DNA of 64,000 nucleotides from Chloracidobacterium validum (lineage in GTDB: Bacteria > Acidobacteriota > Blastocatellia > Chloracidobacteriales > Chloracidobacteriaceae): assembly GCF_018304825.1 (NCBI RefSeq), contig NZ_CP072648.1:851501-915500 (forward strand), given 5' to 3'. Below, one piece after another: positions 17,652 through 26,947 of this stretch (position 1 is the first letter of the stretch; every line of letters starts with the position of its first letter). Under the pieces are notes generated by a model. It made no database searches, had not been told where the DNA came from, and saw nothing but the letters and a program-made list of their open reading frames with translations. The translations under genes and the position numbers were made by a program.

Positions 17652-18518
17652 TCAGTGACCCGTTCCGCGCTCACCTTCCGCGCTGGGGCGGTCAGAGCGC
17701 CGGAGCCACTGCTGATAGACTTGTCGGCGGGGCAGCCCGTAGCGCCGCGCCGTCTGTTTGACGGCTTCCATCGCACTCAGTCCCTCCTGGGCGACAAGCC
17801 GGGCGACTTCGGTCATCAGCGCCGCTTCACTCGGCGGCGGGAGCGCCTCGGCGGTTTTTCCGGCGATGAGCAGTACCAGTTCGCCACGCGGGGGCGTGGC
17901 CTCGAAATGGGCAAGGATGTCCGTGAGCGTGCCCCGCACATAGGTTTCATGCAGCTTGGTGATCTCGCGCGCGGCCACGGCCGGGCGTTCGCCCAGAACC
18001 ACCTGGGCGTCGCGCAGGAAGGTCTGGAGACGATGGGGGGCTTCGTAAAACACGAGCGTGACTGGTTCATCTGCCAGGGCTTCGAGCGCCATCCGTCGCG
18101 CATTGGCTTTGGCTGGAGGAAAGCCGACAAAGCGAAACCCTTCCGTTGGCAGCCCGGACGCGCTCAACGCCGTGACCGCCGCGCACGCGCCCGGCAGCGC
18201 GGTGACCGGTAGCCCCTCGGCAAGAGCAGCTTGAACCAAGTGCGCGCCGGGATCGGAGATCAGTGGCGTTCCGGCATCGCTGACCAGCGCCACGGAGAGT
18301 CCGCTTCGCAATCGCTGGAGCAAGTCGCGCGTTCGGTCGCGCTCGTTGTGCTCGTGATAGCTCACCGTGGGCGTGGTGATGCCGTAGTGGTGCAAGAGGT
18401 GGCGCGTCCGGCGGGTGTCTTCGCAGGCAATCAGGTCGGCTTCACGTAGCACCCGGATGGCGCGGTAGGTGATGTCTTCCAAGTTGCCAATGGGCGTGGG
18501 AACGACGTAGAGCGGCAT
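17652..18518 (-). CDS. rsmI: 16S rRNA (cytidine1402-2'-O)-methyltransferase
   Basis: 288 residues. The N-terminus LYVVPTPIGNLEDITYRAIRVLREADLIACEDTRRTRHLL is the RsmI signature, followed by LVSDAGTPLISDPG and PGACAAVTALSASGLPTEGFRFVGF of the tetrapyrrole-methylase fold. It methylates the ribose of C1402 in the decoding centre. It is the third gene of a tight run in which the YebC-family gene, an alpha/beta hydrolase and rsmI are 10 and 6 bases apart. Length and motifs are normal. Confidence 0.95.
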   Translation of the reverse strand: MPLYVVPTPIGNLEDITYRAIRVLREADLIACEDTRRTRHLLHHYGITTPTVSYHEHNERDRTRDLLQRLRSGLSVALVSDAGTPLISDPGAHLVQAALAEGLPVTALPGACAAVTALSASGLPTEGFRFVGFPPAKANARRMALEALADEPVTLVFYEAPHRLQTFLRDAQVVLGERPAVAAREITKLHETYVRGTLTDILAHFEATPPRGELVLLIAGKTAEALPPPSEAALMTEVARLVAQEGLSAMEAVKQTARRYGLPRRQVYQQWLRRSDRPSAEGERGTGH

Positions 18519-18524
18519 CGGGCG

Positions 18525-19388
18525 TCAGGCGCGCAGAAAGCGTTTGGCAAGCTGGTTGAACTGCGCGGCCTGCTCGTCGTGCGGAAGCAGCGCGCAAGCG
18601 TCGAAGAGCGCCAGTTGCGCATCTGGCTTCCGCGCCAGAAAATCTTCAGCCTGGCGCGCTGGCGTCGTCCGGGCCTGCTTGCCCCATACCAGTTGCACCG
18701 GATGGGAGAGCCGCCCGAAGCGGTCGCTGACGTCACAGTTGGCCATGCCCGTCAGAAAAGCGACCGGCGCATATTTGGCATTGTTGGCGCGCATCGTCCG
18801 GTAGAGATAATCCGCGTGCTCTGGCGTGAAGCACGCCGGATTGTGAAAGCCCTGCGTCGTCATGAAGTAGCGGATGACCGGGCGGGTCCTCAGGAGTCTG
18901 AAAAGCAGAGTTCCAACCGGTGAGAACAAGATGGTACGCAGGGCACGCCGTAAGCGCGTCGGGCGCTCATCGGCCAGGGCCCGAATCCCGGTCGGCACAA
19001 TGAGGATGAGCTTCTCAAACAGTTCCGGGGCCAGGCTGGCGGCCCGGATGACATAGGCTGCCCCCAGTGAACTGGCAATCACATGGCAGGGCATCCCAAT
19101 TCGGTCACGGCAGAAATCTAGGATGAAATCCACATACAGCGGTGCCGTGTAATCCATCCGCCGCCGTTCCGATGCCCCAAAGCCGGGCAAGTCTGGGGCA
19201 ATGACGTCGAAGGCGTCTTCCAGTCCAAGAAAGACCCGGCGCATCTCATAGGCTGAAGCCGCGGCGTTGAGGCTGTGAACAAGCAGGACTGGCGGGCCGT
19301 CACCGCGGCGGGCGTAGTGAATGCGCTGACCGCGCCACGTCCAGATGGACGTCAGCGCATTCACGGGTGGTTCAGCGAGTGACGACAT
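18525..19388 (-). CDS. Alpha/beta hydrolase
   Basis: 287 residues. The oxyanion strand LLVHSLNAAASAYEMRR is near residue 35. The nucleophile elbow HVIASSLGAAYVIRAA near residue 108 carries Ser. HPVQLVWGKQARTTP gives the acid region, and the His is probably DEQAAQFNQLAKRF or HDEQ near the C-terminus. The elbow reads ASSLG rather than the common GxSxG, with Ala replacing the first Gly. No signal peptide. Substrate unknown. It is sandwiched between the YebC-family gene and rsmI and probably cotranscribed. Confidence 0.83.
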   Translation of the reverse strand: MSSLAEPPVNALTSIWTWRGQRIHYARRGDGPPVLLVHSLNAAASAYEMRRVFLGLEDAFDVIAPDLPGFGASERRRMDYTAPLYVDFILDFCRDRIGMPCHVIASSLGAAYVIRAASLAPELFEKLILIVPTGIRALADERPTRLRRALRTILFSPVGTLLFRLLRTRPVIRYFMTTQGFHNPACFTPEHADYLYRTMRANNAKYAPVAFLTGMANCDVSDRFGRLSHPVQLVWGKQARTTPARQAEDFLARKPDAQLALFDACALLPHDEQAAQFNQLAKRFLRA

Positions 19389-19398
19389 AGGGTGATGA

Positions 19399-20145
19399 CT
19401 ACTTCAGCTTGTCGAACTCGGCATCATCCATCTCGAAGTTAGTGGAAATCTTCTGTACGTCATCGTGATCGTCGAGCGCGTCATAAAGCTTGAGCATCTG
19501 CTGGGCATCCTTGCCTTCGAGCTTGACCAGTGTCTTTGGGACGCGCGTCAGATCGGCCGAGAGGGTCGGTATGCTGGCTGACTTCAGCGCCGTCAGGACG
19601 CTCTCGAAGGCTTCCGGTTGGGTTTGAATTTCCCAGTAGTCGCCCAGGTCGCGCAGGTCTTCGGCACCGGCACCAACCGCAATCTCGAAGAGTTCTTCTT
19701 CGGACTTCACATCCTTGTCGAGGGTGATGACGCCCTTGGGATCAAACAGCCAACTGACACTCCCGGATTCACCCAGATTCCCACCATTCTTGGAAAAGAG
19801 GTGCCGCAGCTCGCTCACCGTGCGGTTTCGGTTGTCGGTGGCGGCTTCAAGTAAAATCGCCACACCGGCCGGGCCGTACCCTTCATAAACGATTTCTTCG
19901 TAGGTCGCCCCTTCGATCTCACCTGTGCCGCGCTTGATTGCGCGCTCAATGGTGTCGTTCGGGATGTTTTCAGCCTTGGCATCCGAGATGGCTTTGCGCA
20001 AGCGCGGGTTGGCGGCCGGATCGCCCCCGCCAACCCGCGCCGCAACGGTCAGCTCCTTGACCAGCCGCGTCGTAATCTTGCCGCGTTTGGCGTCGAGCGC
20101 GCCTTTTTTGTGTTTGATGGTGTGCCATTTACTATGACCAGACAT
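19399..20145 (-). CDS. YebC/PmpR family protein
   Basis: 248 residues, the family's normal length. MSGHSKWHTIKHKKGALDAKRGKITTRLVKEL is the invariant N-terminus, followed by NPRLRKAISDAKAENIPNDTIERAIKRGTGE and YEGYGPAGVAILLEAATDN. Members have been described both as transcription factors and as ribosome-associated factors that ease stalling at proline-rich stretches. First gene of the run leading to the hydrolase and rsmI. Confidence 0.95.
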   Translation of the reverse strand: MSGHSKWHTIKHKKGALDAKRGKITTRLVKELTVAARVGGGDPAANPRLRKAISDAKAENIPNDTIERAIKRGTGEIEGATYEEIVYEGYGPAGVAILLEAATDNRNRTVSELRHLFSKNGGNLGESGSVSWLFDPKGVITLDKDVKSEEELFEIAVGAGAEDLRDLGDYWEIQTQPEAFESVLTALKSASIPTLSADLTRVPKTLVKLEGKDAQQMLKLYDALDDHDDVQKISTNFEMDDAEFDKLK

Positions 20146-20304
20146 GACTTTTGGTCTTCCTCAGCAAAACGATGTTGAAAAGGTGGTCCGTGAATTCGAC
20201 TTTAGCATGGCCAGCAGGGTCACCGCTCACAACGGCGAGCCGGCGGGCGCGGCGCACAGCCGTCGCTCCCGCGGGTTTGCGGCGCGCTTGGCGCATCCTT
20301 GGGT

Positions 20305-21456
20305 TCAACTCTGTGGTTGAAAATATGGTGGGAGGTGGTGCTTCTCGTCGGGGATCAACCGTTGGTGGCTGCCGCTGTACTTGGCAGCCGCGGTGGCGGC
20401 GCGTTCCGTATAGCGTTCACGGATTTGTAAAATCTTGGGCAAAATGGACTTAAATGTTTCAACCAAGTCAGGGTCGAAGTGCTTGCCACTTTGGCGGTCG
20501 AGTTCAGCAATGACATCTTCGACCGGCCAGGCCTGCTTGTAAGGACGCTCCGTCGTCAGCGCGTCGAAAACATCGCAGAGCGCCACGATCCGTCCGACGA
20601 TAGGAATCTCCTCGCCCTTGAGACCCTGTGGATAGCCTGAGCCATCCCACTTTTCATGATGCGACAGGGCAATCTCCATGGCCATTTGCATCAGCGGCGA
20701 CGTGGAGCCGCTAAGAAGTTCCGCGCCAATGGCCGCATGCGACTTCATCACCTCCCATTCTTCCGCCGTAAGCTTGCCTTCCTTGAGCAAAATCCGGTCG
20801 GGAATGCCAATTTTGCCAATATCATGCATCGGGCTCGCGTGAAGCAGCATTTCGCAGGCTTCTTCTTTCCAACCAATCGCGCGGGCCAGTTCGGCACAGT
20901 AATGACTCATGCGAATGACATGCATGCCGGTCACGTTGTCCCGGTATTCGGCGGCCCGTCCCAAGCGGCGCACAATTTCGAGTTGTGTCTCGCGGAGCTG
21001 GTGGGTGCGCTCGCGCACCTTTTCTTCAAGATGCCGGTTCTGTTCGCGGACATCGTTGTGCAGTAGCCGCACCTCAATCATGTTGCGGATGCGCGTCAGT
21101 GCTTCGATGTGCTCAAAGGGTTTGCTGAGAAAGTCGCGGGCGCCAGCCTCAAGGGCGCGAAGCCGGGTGGCGTGGTCGGGTAGTCCAGTCAACACCAGCA
21201 CCGGAATGTACGAATCCCGCTCAATCTCACGGAGGTCTTCCATGACCTGAAAACCATTCCGATGCGGCATGTGGAGGTCGAGCAGCACTAGGTCGGGCGA
21301 CAGTTCACGGTAGAGTTCCGCAACCTGTCGCGCATCCGTCGTGCTGAAAACCCGGCGGTAGCCAGCTTCCGCGAGCAGATTTTCCAGTAGCTTGATGTTT
21401 AGTTCGAGATCGTCAACAACAAGAATCCGAGCGTCCCGAATGCGCGCCTCATCCAT
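20305..21456 (-). CDS. Response regulator with HD-GYP c-di-GMP phosphodiesterase domain
   Basis: 383 residues. The receiver domain (about 10-130) has ILVVDDLELN, the phosphoacceptor in LVLLDLHMPHRNG, and the Lys in LSKPF. A coiled linker (about 140-170, EQNRHLEEKVRERTHQLRETQLE) joins it to the HD-GYP domain. That domain has HASPMHDIGKIGIPDRIL, then SHHEKWDGSGYPQGLKGEEIP and RIVALCDVFDALTTERPYK. The signature is GSGYP. It is probably a phosphorylation-controlled c-di-GMP hydrolase; no partner kinase is adjacent. It lies 70 bases downstream of sppA on the same strand. Confidence 0.93.
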   Translation of the reverse strand: MDEARIRDARILVVDDLELNIKLLENLLAEAGYRRVFSTTDARQVAELYRELSPDLVLLDLHMPHRNGFQVMEDLREIERDSYIPVLVLTGLPDHATRLRALEAGARDFLSKPFEHIEALTRIRNMIEVRLLHNDVREQNRHLEEKVRERTHQLRETQLEIVRRLGRAAEYRDNVTGMHVIRMSHYCAELARAIGWKEEACEMLLHASPMHDIGKIGIPDRILLKEGKLTAEEWEVMKSHAAIGAELLSGSTSPLMQMAMEIALSHHEKWDGSGYPQGLKGEEIPIVGRIVALCDVFDALTTERPYKQAWPVEDVIAELDRQSGKHFDPDLVETFKSILPKILQIRERYTERAATAAAKYSGSHQRLIPDEKHHLPPYFQPQS

Positions 21457-21525
21457 GGTTTTCAGCTCTCTTGCGGGCGAAGCGCTGTCTCTGGGTTTGG
21501 CGCAACTCGCCCACGGGGGAATGCT

Positions 21526-23346
21526 TCAGTCGAAGCGGAGTGTGAACGGTAAACGTGCATATACACCAAGTGGGTCGTTGAGTGCAGCCAGTGCTGCCGT
21601 TTCAGTCCACAGGCGCTCCAACTCGCGCTGGAGGGGCCCCTGCACCAGGCGGTCTGGCTCTTCATCGGCGAATATCTTGGCAAGTTGTTCCGCGAAGTTG
21701 CGTCGCTTTGGATATTCGGCAATCTTCCAGTCAGCGCCAAGCTTGGCCAACTCACTGGCCGCCTGGATGGCGGCTTCCATCCCCCCAAGCTCGTCAACCA
21801 GTCCAAGCCGCTTGGCTTCGGCGCCAGACCAGACGCGCCCCTGGGCAATCTCCTGGACGGTTTCCTTGGGCAGTTTCCGGGCCTCGGCCACGCGGGACAG
21901 GAATTCGTCATAAATCCGGTCCACATTGGCTTGAATGAGTTTGAGTTCATCGTCGGTCTTGGGACGGGTAATCGTGCCCAAGTCAGCGTAGCGGTTGGTT
22001 TTGGCCGTGTCCCACTTCACGCCGTAGTCACCGGCGAGCTTTTGAATGTTGGGTAAAATGCCAAACACACCAATCGAGCCGGTAATGGTGTTTGGAGCGG
22101 CAAAGATTTTGTCGCTGGCCGTTGAAATCCAATACCCGCCCGAAGCCGCAACCGTTCCCATCGAGATGACAACCGGCTTGCCGGCGGCGCGGATTTCCGC
22201 CAGTTCGCGCCGAATCACTTCTGACGCCAAGGCGCTGCCGCCAGGGCTATTGACGCGCAGGACAAAGGCTTTGATTTGGTCATCCTGCCGGAGCTTGCGA
22301 AGCTCCTTGGCGAGCCGGTCACCGCCGATCTGGCCATCGCTGCCCGGTCCGTCCACGATATCCCCTTCGGCATACACCACGGCGATGATGTTGCGCGAGG
22401 TGCGCTCCATGCCCAGTGAGCGCCGTGACACCCGCGCATAGGTCGCCAAATTGACCTGGCGGAACGGTTCGTTCGCGTTGGTGACCCCGCTCAACTTGCG
22501 CAGATCGGCCAGCACCTGATCGAAATAGGCCGTTTGATCCACAAGTTTGGACGCCACTGCATCCTCGCCAACTAGAACGGCTTTTTCATTGGCCAAGCGC
22601 TGGATGTCGTCGGGCGTCAGTTGGCGGGCGGCAGCGACGCTGCCGACAAACTCGCCCCACACATCATCGAGCAACTTCTGCGTCTGTTCGCGGCTTTCGG
22701 GACTCATCTTGTCGAGGATGAGCGGCTCAACAGCCGACTTGTATTTGCCGACGCGCGTCACCTGGATGCCCACGCCATACTTTTTGAAGGCGTCCCCGAG
22801 AAACATCATTTCCGAGGCCAAGCCGTTCATTTCAATGGCGCCAAAGGGGTTGAGGAAAATTTTGTCGGCGACCGACATCAGGTAGTAGTCCCGCTCGCTG
22901 TACACTTGGTTGTAGGCGTAAATCGGCTTCTTGGAGGCTTTGAAGCGGAGGAGCGCTTCGCGGACTTCGCGCAGCGCAGCAAAGCCGGAGCCGTAGCCTT
23001 CGGTCGCAAGGTTGCCGTGGAGGTAAAGCCCCACCACGCGCTTATCGTTCGTCGCCTTGTCGAGGCAGTCCAGTGCCGTACTCAGCGGCAAGACGCGCCC
23101 GCCACTGCCGCGCAGGAGCCGCTGAACATCCACCTCGCGGCCGTCGTCACTGGGCGCGATGTCGGAAATCGTCGCCGAAAGATCAAAGACGAGAATGGTT
23201 TTGTCCTGGACGGTAGGGTCGCTGCTACGCCCACCCGACAGCGAGGCGAGTGAGGCCAAGAGCAAGAGCCCGACCCCAACGATGAGTCCGAAAAAAATCA
23301 GCGTACCGGTCAGGCTGGCAAAAACATACTTCAGAAAATCTCGCAT
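21526..23346 (-). CDS. sppA: Signal peptide peptidase SppA, 67K type
   Basis: 606 residues from the ATG at 23346 (MRDFLKYVFASLTG); an earlier in-frame start adds 16 residues that do not look like this family. One N-terminal membrane anchor (about 8-35) precedes two tandem ClpP-like domains, as in long SppA. The Lys of the dyad is in TRVGKYKSAVEPLI in the first domain. The Ser is in MGTVAASGGYWISTASD in the second, followed by GSIGVFGILPNIQ. It degrades leftover signal peptides in the membrane. Confidence 0.94.
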   Translation of the reverse strand: MRDFLKYVFASLTGTLIFFGLIVGVGLLLLASLASLSGGRSSDPTVQDKTILVFDLSATISDIAPSDDGREVDVQRLLRGSGGRVLPLSTALDCLDKATNDKRVVGLYLHGNLATEGYGSGFAALREVREALLRFKASKKPIYAYNQVYSERDYYLMSVADKIFLNPFGAIEMNGLASEMMFLGDAFKKYGVGIQVTRVGKYKSAVEPLILDKMSPESREQTQKLLDDVWGEFVGSVAAARQLTPDDIQRLANEKAVLVGEDAVASKLVDQTAYFDQVLADLRKLSGVTNANEPFRQVNLATYARVSRRSLGMERTSRNIIAVVYAEGDIVDGPGSDGQIGGDRLAKELRKLRQDDQIKAFVLRVNSPGGSALASEVIRRELAEIRAAGKPVVISMGTVAASGGYWISTASDKIFAAPNTITGSIGVFGILPNIQKLAGDYGVKWDTAKTNRYADLGTITRPKTDDELKLIQANVDRIYDEFLSRVAEARKLPKETVQEIAQGRVWSGAEAKRLGLVDELGGMEAAIQAASELAKLGADWKIAEYPKRRNFAEQLAKIFADEEPDRLVQGPLQRELERLWTETAALAALNDPLGVYARLPFTLRFD

Positions 23347-23459
23347 CTGACTCGTTTCCCTCGCTCCACGTGAACTAGCTATGAACCCGGCCACGGCATC
23401 CGCGAAAGACCGGCAGCGCCTGAGCCAAGTTTAGTTGCGCGGACTATACAGGTGACGAC

Positions 23460-24665
23460 TCACCGCTGCCGAATAAAGTTGGCAAGTTTGGCATAGACCT
23501 CGCGCAACGTATCGGGTGGGGGTAAGAAAACGATGCGGAAGTAGCCGTCGTGCGGATTCAGCCCAAAACCAGAGCCATGGACAAACAGCACGCCGGTGGC
23601 CCGCAGGAGCGCCAGCACGAAGGCTTCGTCAGTTTGTCCCTTCAAGTCTTCGACCTGTCCCATGACATAGAATGCCGCCTGCGGCGCGACACAGTTCACG
23701 CCCGGAATCGCGTTCAGCAGTTCAACCGTGATGGTTGCCCGCAGCTTCATTGCTTCAATCAGTCCCGGCAGATGCTGTTGATCCGCCAGTGCGGTTGGGA
23801 GCACCTGTTGCGTCGGGAGTGGGCTGCAAATCCGAGCCTCAGCAATCTTGCGGGTAGCCGCGATGACGTCACCAAAGCGCTGGGTGTTGGTGTAGGTCAT
23901 CCAGCCAACGCGCCAACCGGGAACAAGATGTGATTTGGAAAGGCTTTCCAGGGTGACGACCGGCACATCCATCCCGGCGGCAAGCTGCGCCATCGGTGGC
24001 GGTGGCGGGCCGTAGGTCAATCGGCAGTACACTTCGTCAGCAATGACGACCAACTGATGCTCTTCGGCAATGGTCAGCAGCTCCATCAGCAGTCGGGCAT
24101 CGTAAACCGAACCACAGGGGTTGTTGGGATTGATGATGACGATGGCGCGGGTGCGCGGCGTGATCTTGGCCCGAATGTCGTCCGGGTCGGGCGTCCACCC
24201 CTGCGCCGGGTCAAGCCGATAGTAGTTTTCACGCGCGCCCAGCTTGGCCGTAATCGCCGTGTAGAGCGGATACGTCGGGCAGGGGGTAAGCACGTCGTCA
24301 CCGGGTTCAAGGAGCGCGCTCAGGAGCATGTCGGCGGCTTCCGACGCTCCGGAACTGACCACCACATCGTCTGGGGAAAGATAGACCCCACGCGCTTCGG
24401 CATCCCGAACGATGGCTTCGCGGGCCGCCACGGTGCCAACGGAGGGCGCATAGCCGTTGTGCCCCTCCCGGACGGCGCGCGCCATGGCTTCCATCAGGGA
24501 CGCCGGCGGCTGCAAGCCGTACAGGACCGGATCGCCGATGTTGAGGTACGTGACCGAACGCCCTTCGGCTTCGACGGCCTTGGCCGCCGCCACAATGTTG
24601 CGAATCGCATAGTTGTAATTTTTCGTCCGTTCGGCCGGACGAAACAGGGTCGCCGTCGTCATCAT
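23460..24665 (-). CDS. Class I/II PLP-dependent aminotransferase (AlaA-like)
   Basis: 401 residues. NYAIRNIVAAAKAVEAEG and YLNIGDPVLYGLQPP match the alanine/aspartate aminotransferase AlaA group. IINPNNPCGSVYD binds the PLP ring region, VIADEVYCRLTYG follows, and TLESLSKSHLVPGWRVGWM carries the Schiff-base Lys. The Arg binding the substrate carboxylate is in GYFRIVFLPP near the C-terminus. Likely reaction is amino transfer between alanine and 2-oxoglutarate, but specificity is not provable from sequence. GAGGT lies before the start. It is not in an obvious operon. Confidence 0.9.
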   Translation of the reverse strand: MMTTATLFRPAERTKNYNYAIRNIVAAAKAVEAEGRSVTYLNIGDPVLYGLQPPASLMEAMARAVREGHNGYAPSVGTVAAREAIVRDAEARGVYLSPDDVVVSSGASEAADMLLSALLEPGDDVLTPCPTYPLYTAITAKLGARENYYRLDPAQGWTPDPDDIRAKITPRTRAIVIINPNNPCGSVYDARLLMELLTIAEEHQLVVIADEVYCRLTYGPPPPPMAQLAAGMDVPVVTLESLSKSHLVPGWRVGWMTYTNTQRFGDVIAATRKIAEARICSPLPTQQVLPTALADQQHLPGLIEAMKLRATITVELLNAIPGVNCVAPQAAFYVMGQVEDLKGQTDEAFVLALLRATGVLFVHGSGFGLNPHDGYFRIVFLPPPDTLREVYAKLANFIRQR

Positions 24666-24783
24666 GCTTTACCTCACGGCAGCCGCATGTGCCAAACCGC
24701 TGCCGAAATTCTTACAAGCCATAGCCTGGATGGCTACGTTGTAGCGAAATCGTGCTCTAATCGCAACTGACGACCTTGGTTGT

Positions 24784-24833
24784 CCTGTCATGAGAGACAG
24801 GTTCCGGAACGGTTTGCGCGACCGTTCCGGAAC
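24784..24833. repeat. Two adjacent hairpins, including a perfect 13-bp inverted repeat
   Basis: GTTCCGGAACGGT (24801-24813) and its exact reverse complement (24821-24833) flank a 7-base loop. Just before it, CCTGTC (24784-24789) pairs with GACAGG (24796-24801). The structure lies 22 bases past the stop of the minus-strand regulator gene at 24855. It may end that transcript, although neither side has a strong T tract. An operator for the aminotransferase gene is the alternative. Confidence 0.6.
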
Positions 24834-24854
24834 GTCTCCCCGAAAAGGACCGTC

Positions 24855-25997
24855 CTACACAACAAGCGAGCTTTCGATTTGGTTGAGCTTGTGCCGCGCG
24901 AGCGCCAAATTGCCGGTGTCTTTTTTGATGGCAACGTAAAAAAACAGATTCGGCGCACTTTTGACCATTCTGATGAGGTGGTACTGGGTGTCGAGCGTAA
25001 TGAGAATGTCCTCAACCGTTTCCTTGAGGTTGAGGTTTGCGACAGCTTTCATCTTGGCGCGGACAACCTCGGTGTTGCCGGCGGCTGCGATTTCGAGATT
25101 GTACGTTGGCGTGCCGCCGATGGTGCCAAGGCACATGCCGCTTTTCCAATCGGCGAGCGCCGCGCCAATGCAGCCTTCGATGTCCATGACTGCCGTGAGT
25201 GATTCCTTGATGTTAGCCATGTTGTAGGTCTCCTGTGAGGTGGTTGTGGATTGGCGAGGACTTGCCTCGTCCATCGAAAAAGGTTCAGTTAGGGTCGCCT
25301 GGGGAACAGTTCCTTCGCGCTGTTGCTCGTCGAAAAGGCGGTGAGCGTCGAGCAGCAACTGGTCAAGGTCGGCATGAACCGTGCGTTGAGAAGGTCTGGC
25401 TGCCGGGTGCAGCGCAATCTCCGGGCTTTCCCACGCGACGATGACATGGGCAGCCGCCTCGCCCTGCAAGTCGCCCACCACCGCATGGACAACCTGCCCC
25501 TGTTCAAACCATAGCTCGCCAACTTGGGCGGCTTGACGGATGACCAGGCGGCAGGACTTGCGCTCGAGGCCCAGAAGCTGAAGGAAGCTGGAAAGGCTAA
25601 TCCCCTGCAAATAGCCGCCAGCGCGCTGGGCAAGCGCCTGGCGCAAGCTGTTGGCAAGTGCCTGGAGGTCAATCGGCTTTTCAATGTAATCGGCAATCCC
25701 ATGCCGACGAACTCTGCGTTCGATATCCGCCGTGCCAAAGGCCGTCATCACAATGACGGCCGGTGGCGCTGGTCGTTGTGTCAACTGCGCCAGCAACTGA
25801 AAGCCATCCACGACCGGCATTTTCAGGTCGGTTACCAGAGCGTCCACTGGAGATCGTTCAAGCTGGTGCAGGGCTTCTTCGCCGTGGTGGGCCTTGAGAA
25901 AGGTGACGCCCGGAAGCGCAGCGGAAAGCCCCTCAACCACACTGTCGAGGAAGAATGACTCGTCATCTACGATGAGCACGGTAGGCATGGTCGGCAT
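24855..25997 (-). CDS. Response regulator fused to PATAN (DUF4388) and roadblock/LC7-like domains
   Basis: 380 residues. Residues 5-125 are a receiver (VLIVDDESFF, phosphoacceptor in ALVTDLKMPVVDG, Lys in YIEKPID). About 130-205 resembles DUF4388/PATAN (GYLQGISLSSFLQLLGLERKSC, then GELWFEQGQVVHAVVG). About 260-380 resembles a roadblock/LC7 protein (LTAVMDIEGCIGAALADWKSGMCLGT, and HLIRMVKSAPNLFFYVAI). An internal ATG at 25220 (MANIKESL) has AGGAG nine bases upstream, so the roadblock part may also be made alone as a 121-residue protein. Such modules are used with small GTPases and motility or polarity systems; no GTPase gene is adjacent. The output is unknown. Confidence 0.85.
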   Translation of the reverse strand: MPTMPTVLIVDDESFFLDSVVEGLSAALPGVTFLKAHHGEEALHQLERSPVDALVTDLKMPVVDGFQLLAQLTQRPAPPAVIVMTAFGTADIERRVRRHGIADYIEKPIDLQALANSLRQALAQRAGGYLQGISLSSFLQLLGLERKSCRLVIRQAAQVGELWFEQGQVVHAVVGDLQGEAAAHVIVAWESPEIALHPAARPSQRTVHADLDQLLLDAHRLFDEQQREGTVPQATLTEPFSMDEASPRQSTTTSQETYNMANIKESLTAVMDIEGCIGAALADWKSGMCLGTIGGTPTYNLEIAAAGNTEVVRAKMKAVANLNLKETVEDILITLDTQYHLIRMVKSAPNLFFYVAIKKDTGNLALARHKLNQIESSLVV

Positions 25998-26139
25998 CTC
26001 AGGGATGAACTGGCTGCCTTACCTATGGGCAACTGCCGTGCCACCTTTTCCCCAACGCGCAAAAAAGGCGTCAACAGGTTGTAGAGCAAGTACTTAGACT
26101 TTTTGCAGCGGTGATGTGACGCGCGCTTGCCAGAGCCGC

Positions 26140-26160
26140 GCTATGTCAACCTGACATAGC
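26140..26160. promoter_or_regulatory. Perfect 21-bp palindrome, candidate operator
   Basis: GCTATGTCA, a 3-base spacer, then TGACATAGC. It lies 143 bases upstream of the start of the minus-strand regulator at 25997 and past the end of the LolA-like gene. No T tract follows, so an operator is more likely than a terminator. The bound factor is unknown. Confidence 0.4.
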
Positions 26161-26212
26161 AAGCTGAAACGAGTGTTCACTTTTGCACAGATTCGGAGCC
26201 AAGCGGGACAGG

Positions 26213-26947
26213 CTATGGCGTAGCGCGTTGCGCGCCAGGCGGTGGCGTGAACTCAAAAAGCGATTCCGGCAGAACCGGATTTTCAACGATATTTGAGAGC
26301 AGGAAGTCGTCGCGGTCGCCGGTGGCGCTCAACAGTGCAATGCGCGTCAACTCAAAGTTGGTCGGGTGGCACTCTACCAAAACGGCGGTCACAAGCTCGA
26401 TTCGTTCGCGCGGCGTCAGTCGCAGCACGACGTACCCGGCGCGCGTAGGCGGGTCGGCGGCACGTTCCACACGAGTGAACAGCCGCGCGGCGCGCTGGTC
26501 GCCAAGGAGGAACAAAAACGGCGTGCGTGGGTCGCGGCTGGCGCGAACCGGCTCAACGGTGTAGCGCTGCCGTGTCGCGCTGTAAAAGTAGGTTTGCTTG
26601 CCATCGCACAAAAACTGCTTGACGTTGGGAGCCGCGTAGTCCCAGCGCATCCGGCCGTTGCGTTTGAGCGCGAGCGTCCCCTGTTCGCGCAGCGTTTGCC
26701 GTCCTTGGTGAACCTGGATGAAATCAGCCGTCAGCGCCTTGAGCCGTCCGTAGCGCCGCAGGACACCGGCCAGCAGTTCGCGGGCGTCCTCCGGCGCGGG
26801 CCACGCCGCGTGGCTCACGGCCGACCGACCGGCCAGATTCCAGCCCACGGCGAAGCTGCCGCCGGCCCAGAGCGACTGGACAAGAAACCGCCGCCGCGCC
26901 GCACAGTCACCACTTGCAGCGCGGGCGCTACTTTTTGCGCTTACCAT
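26213..26947 (-). CDS. LolA-like outer membrane lipoprotein carrier protein
   Basis: 244 residues from the ATG at 26947, which overlaps the end of the VWFA gene by 20 bases and has GGGGG upstream. Longer in-frame starts run through the VWFA gene and are rejected. RRRFLVQSLWAGGSFAVG at about 18-35 is a twin-arginine-like export signal. The mature part fits LolA: LTADFIQVHQGRQTLREQGTLALKRNGRMRWDYAAPN, then DGKQTYFYSATRQRYTVEPV and a VECHP...ELTRI sheet. LolA ferries lipoproteins across the periplasm. A LolB-like partner or LolCDE is not visible here. Overlap with the previous gene implies coupled translation. Confidence 0.82.
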   Translation of the reverse strand: MVSAKSSARAASGDCAARRRFLVQSLWAGGSFAVGWNLAGRSAVSHAAWPAPEDARELLAGVLRRYGRLKALTADFIQVHQGRQTLREQGTLALKRNGRMRWDYAAPNVKQFLCDGKQTYFYSATRQRYTVEPVRASRDPRTPFLFLLGDQRAARLFTRVERAADPPTRAGYVVLRLTPRERIELVTAVLVECHPTNFELTRIALLSATGDRDDFLLSNIVENPVLPESLFEFTPPPGAQRATP

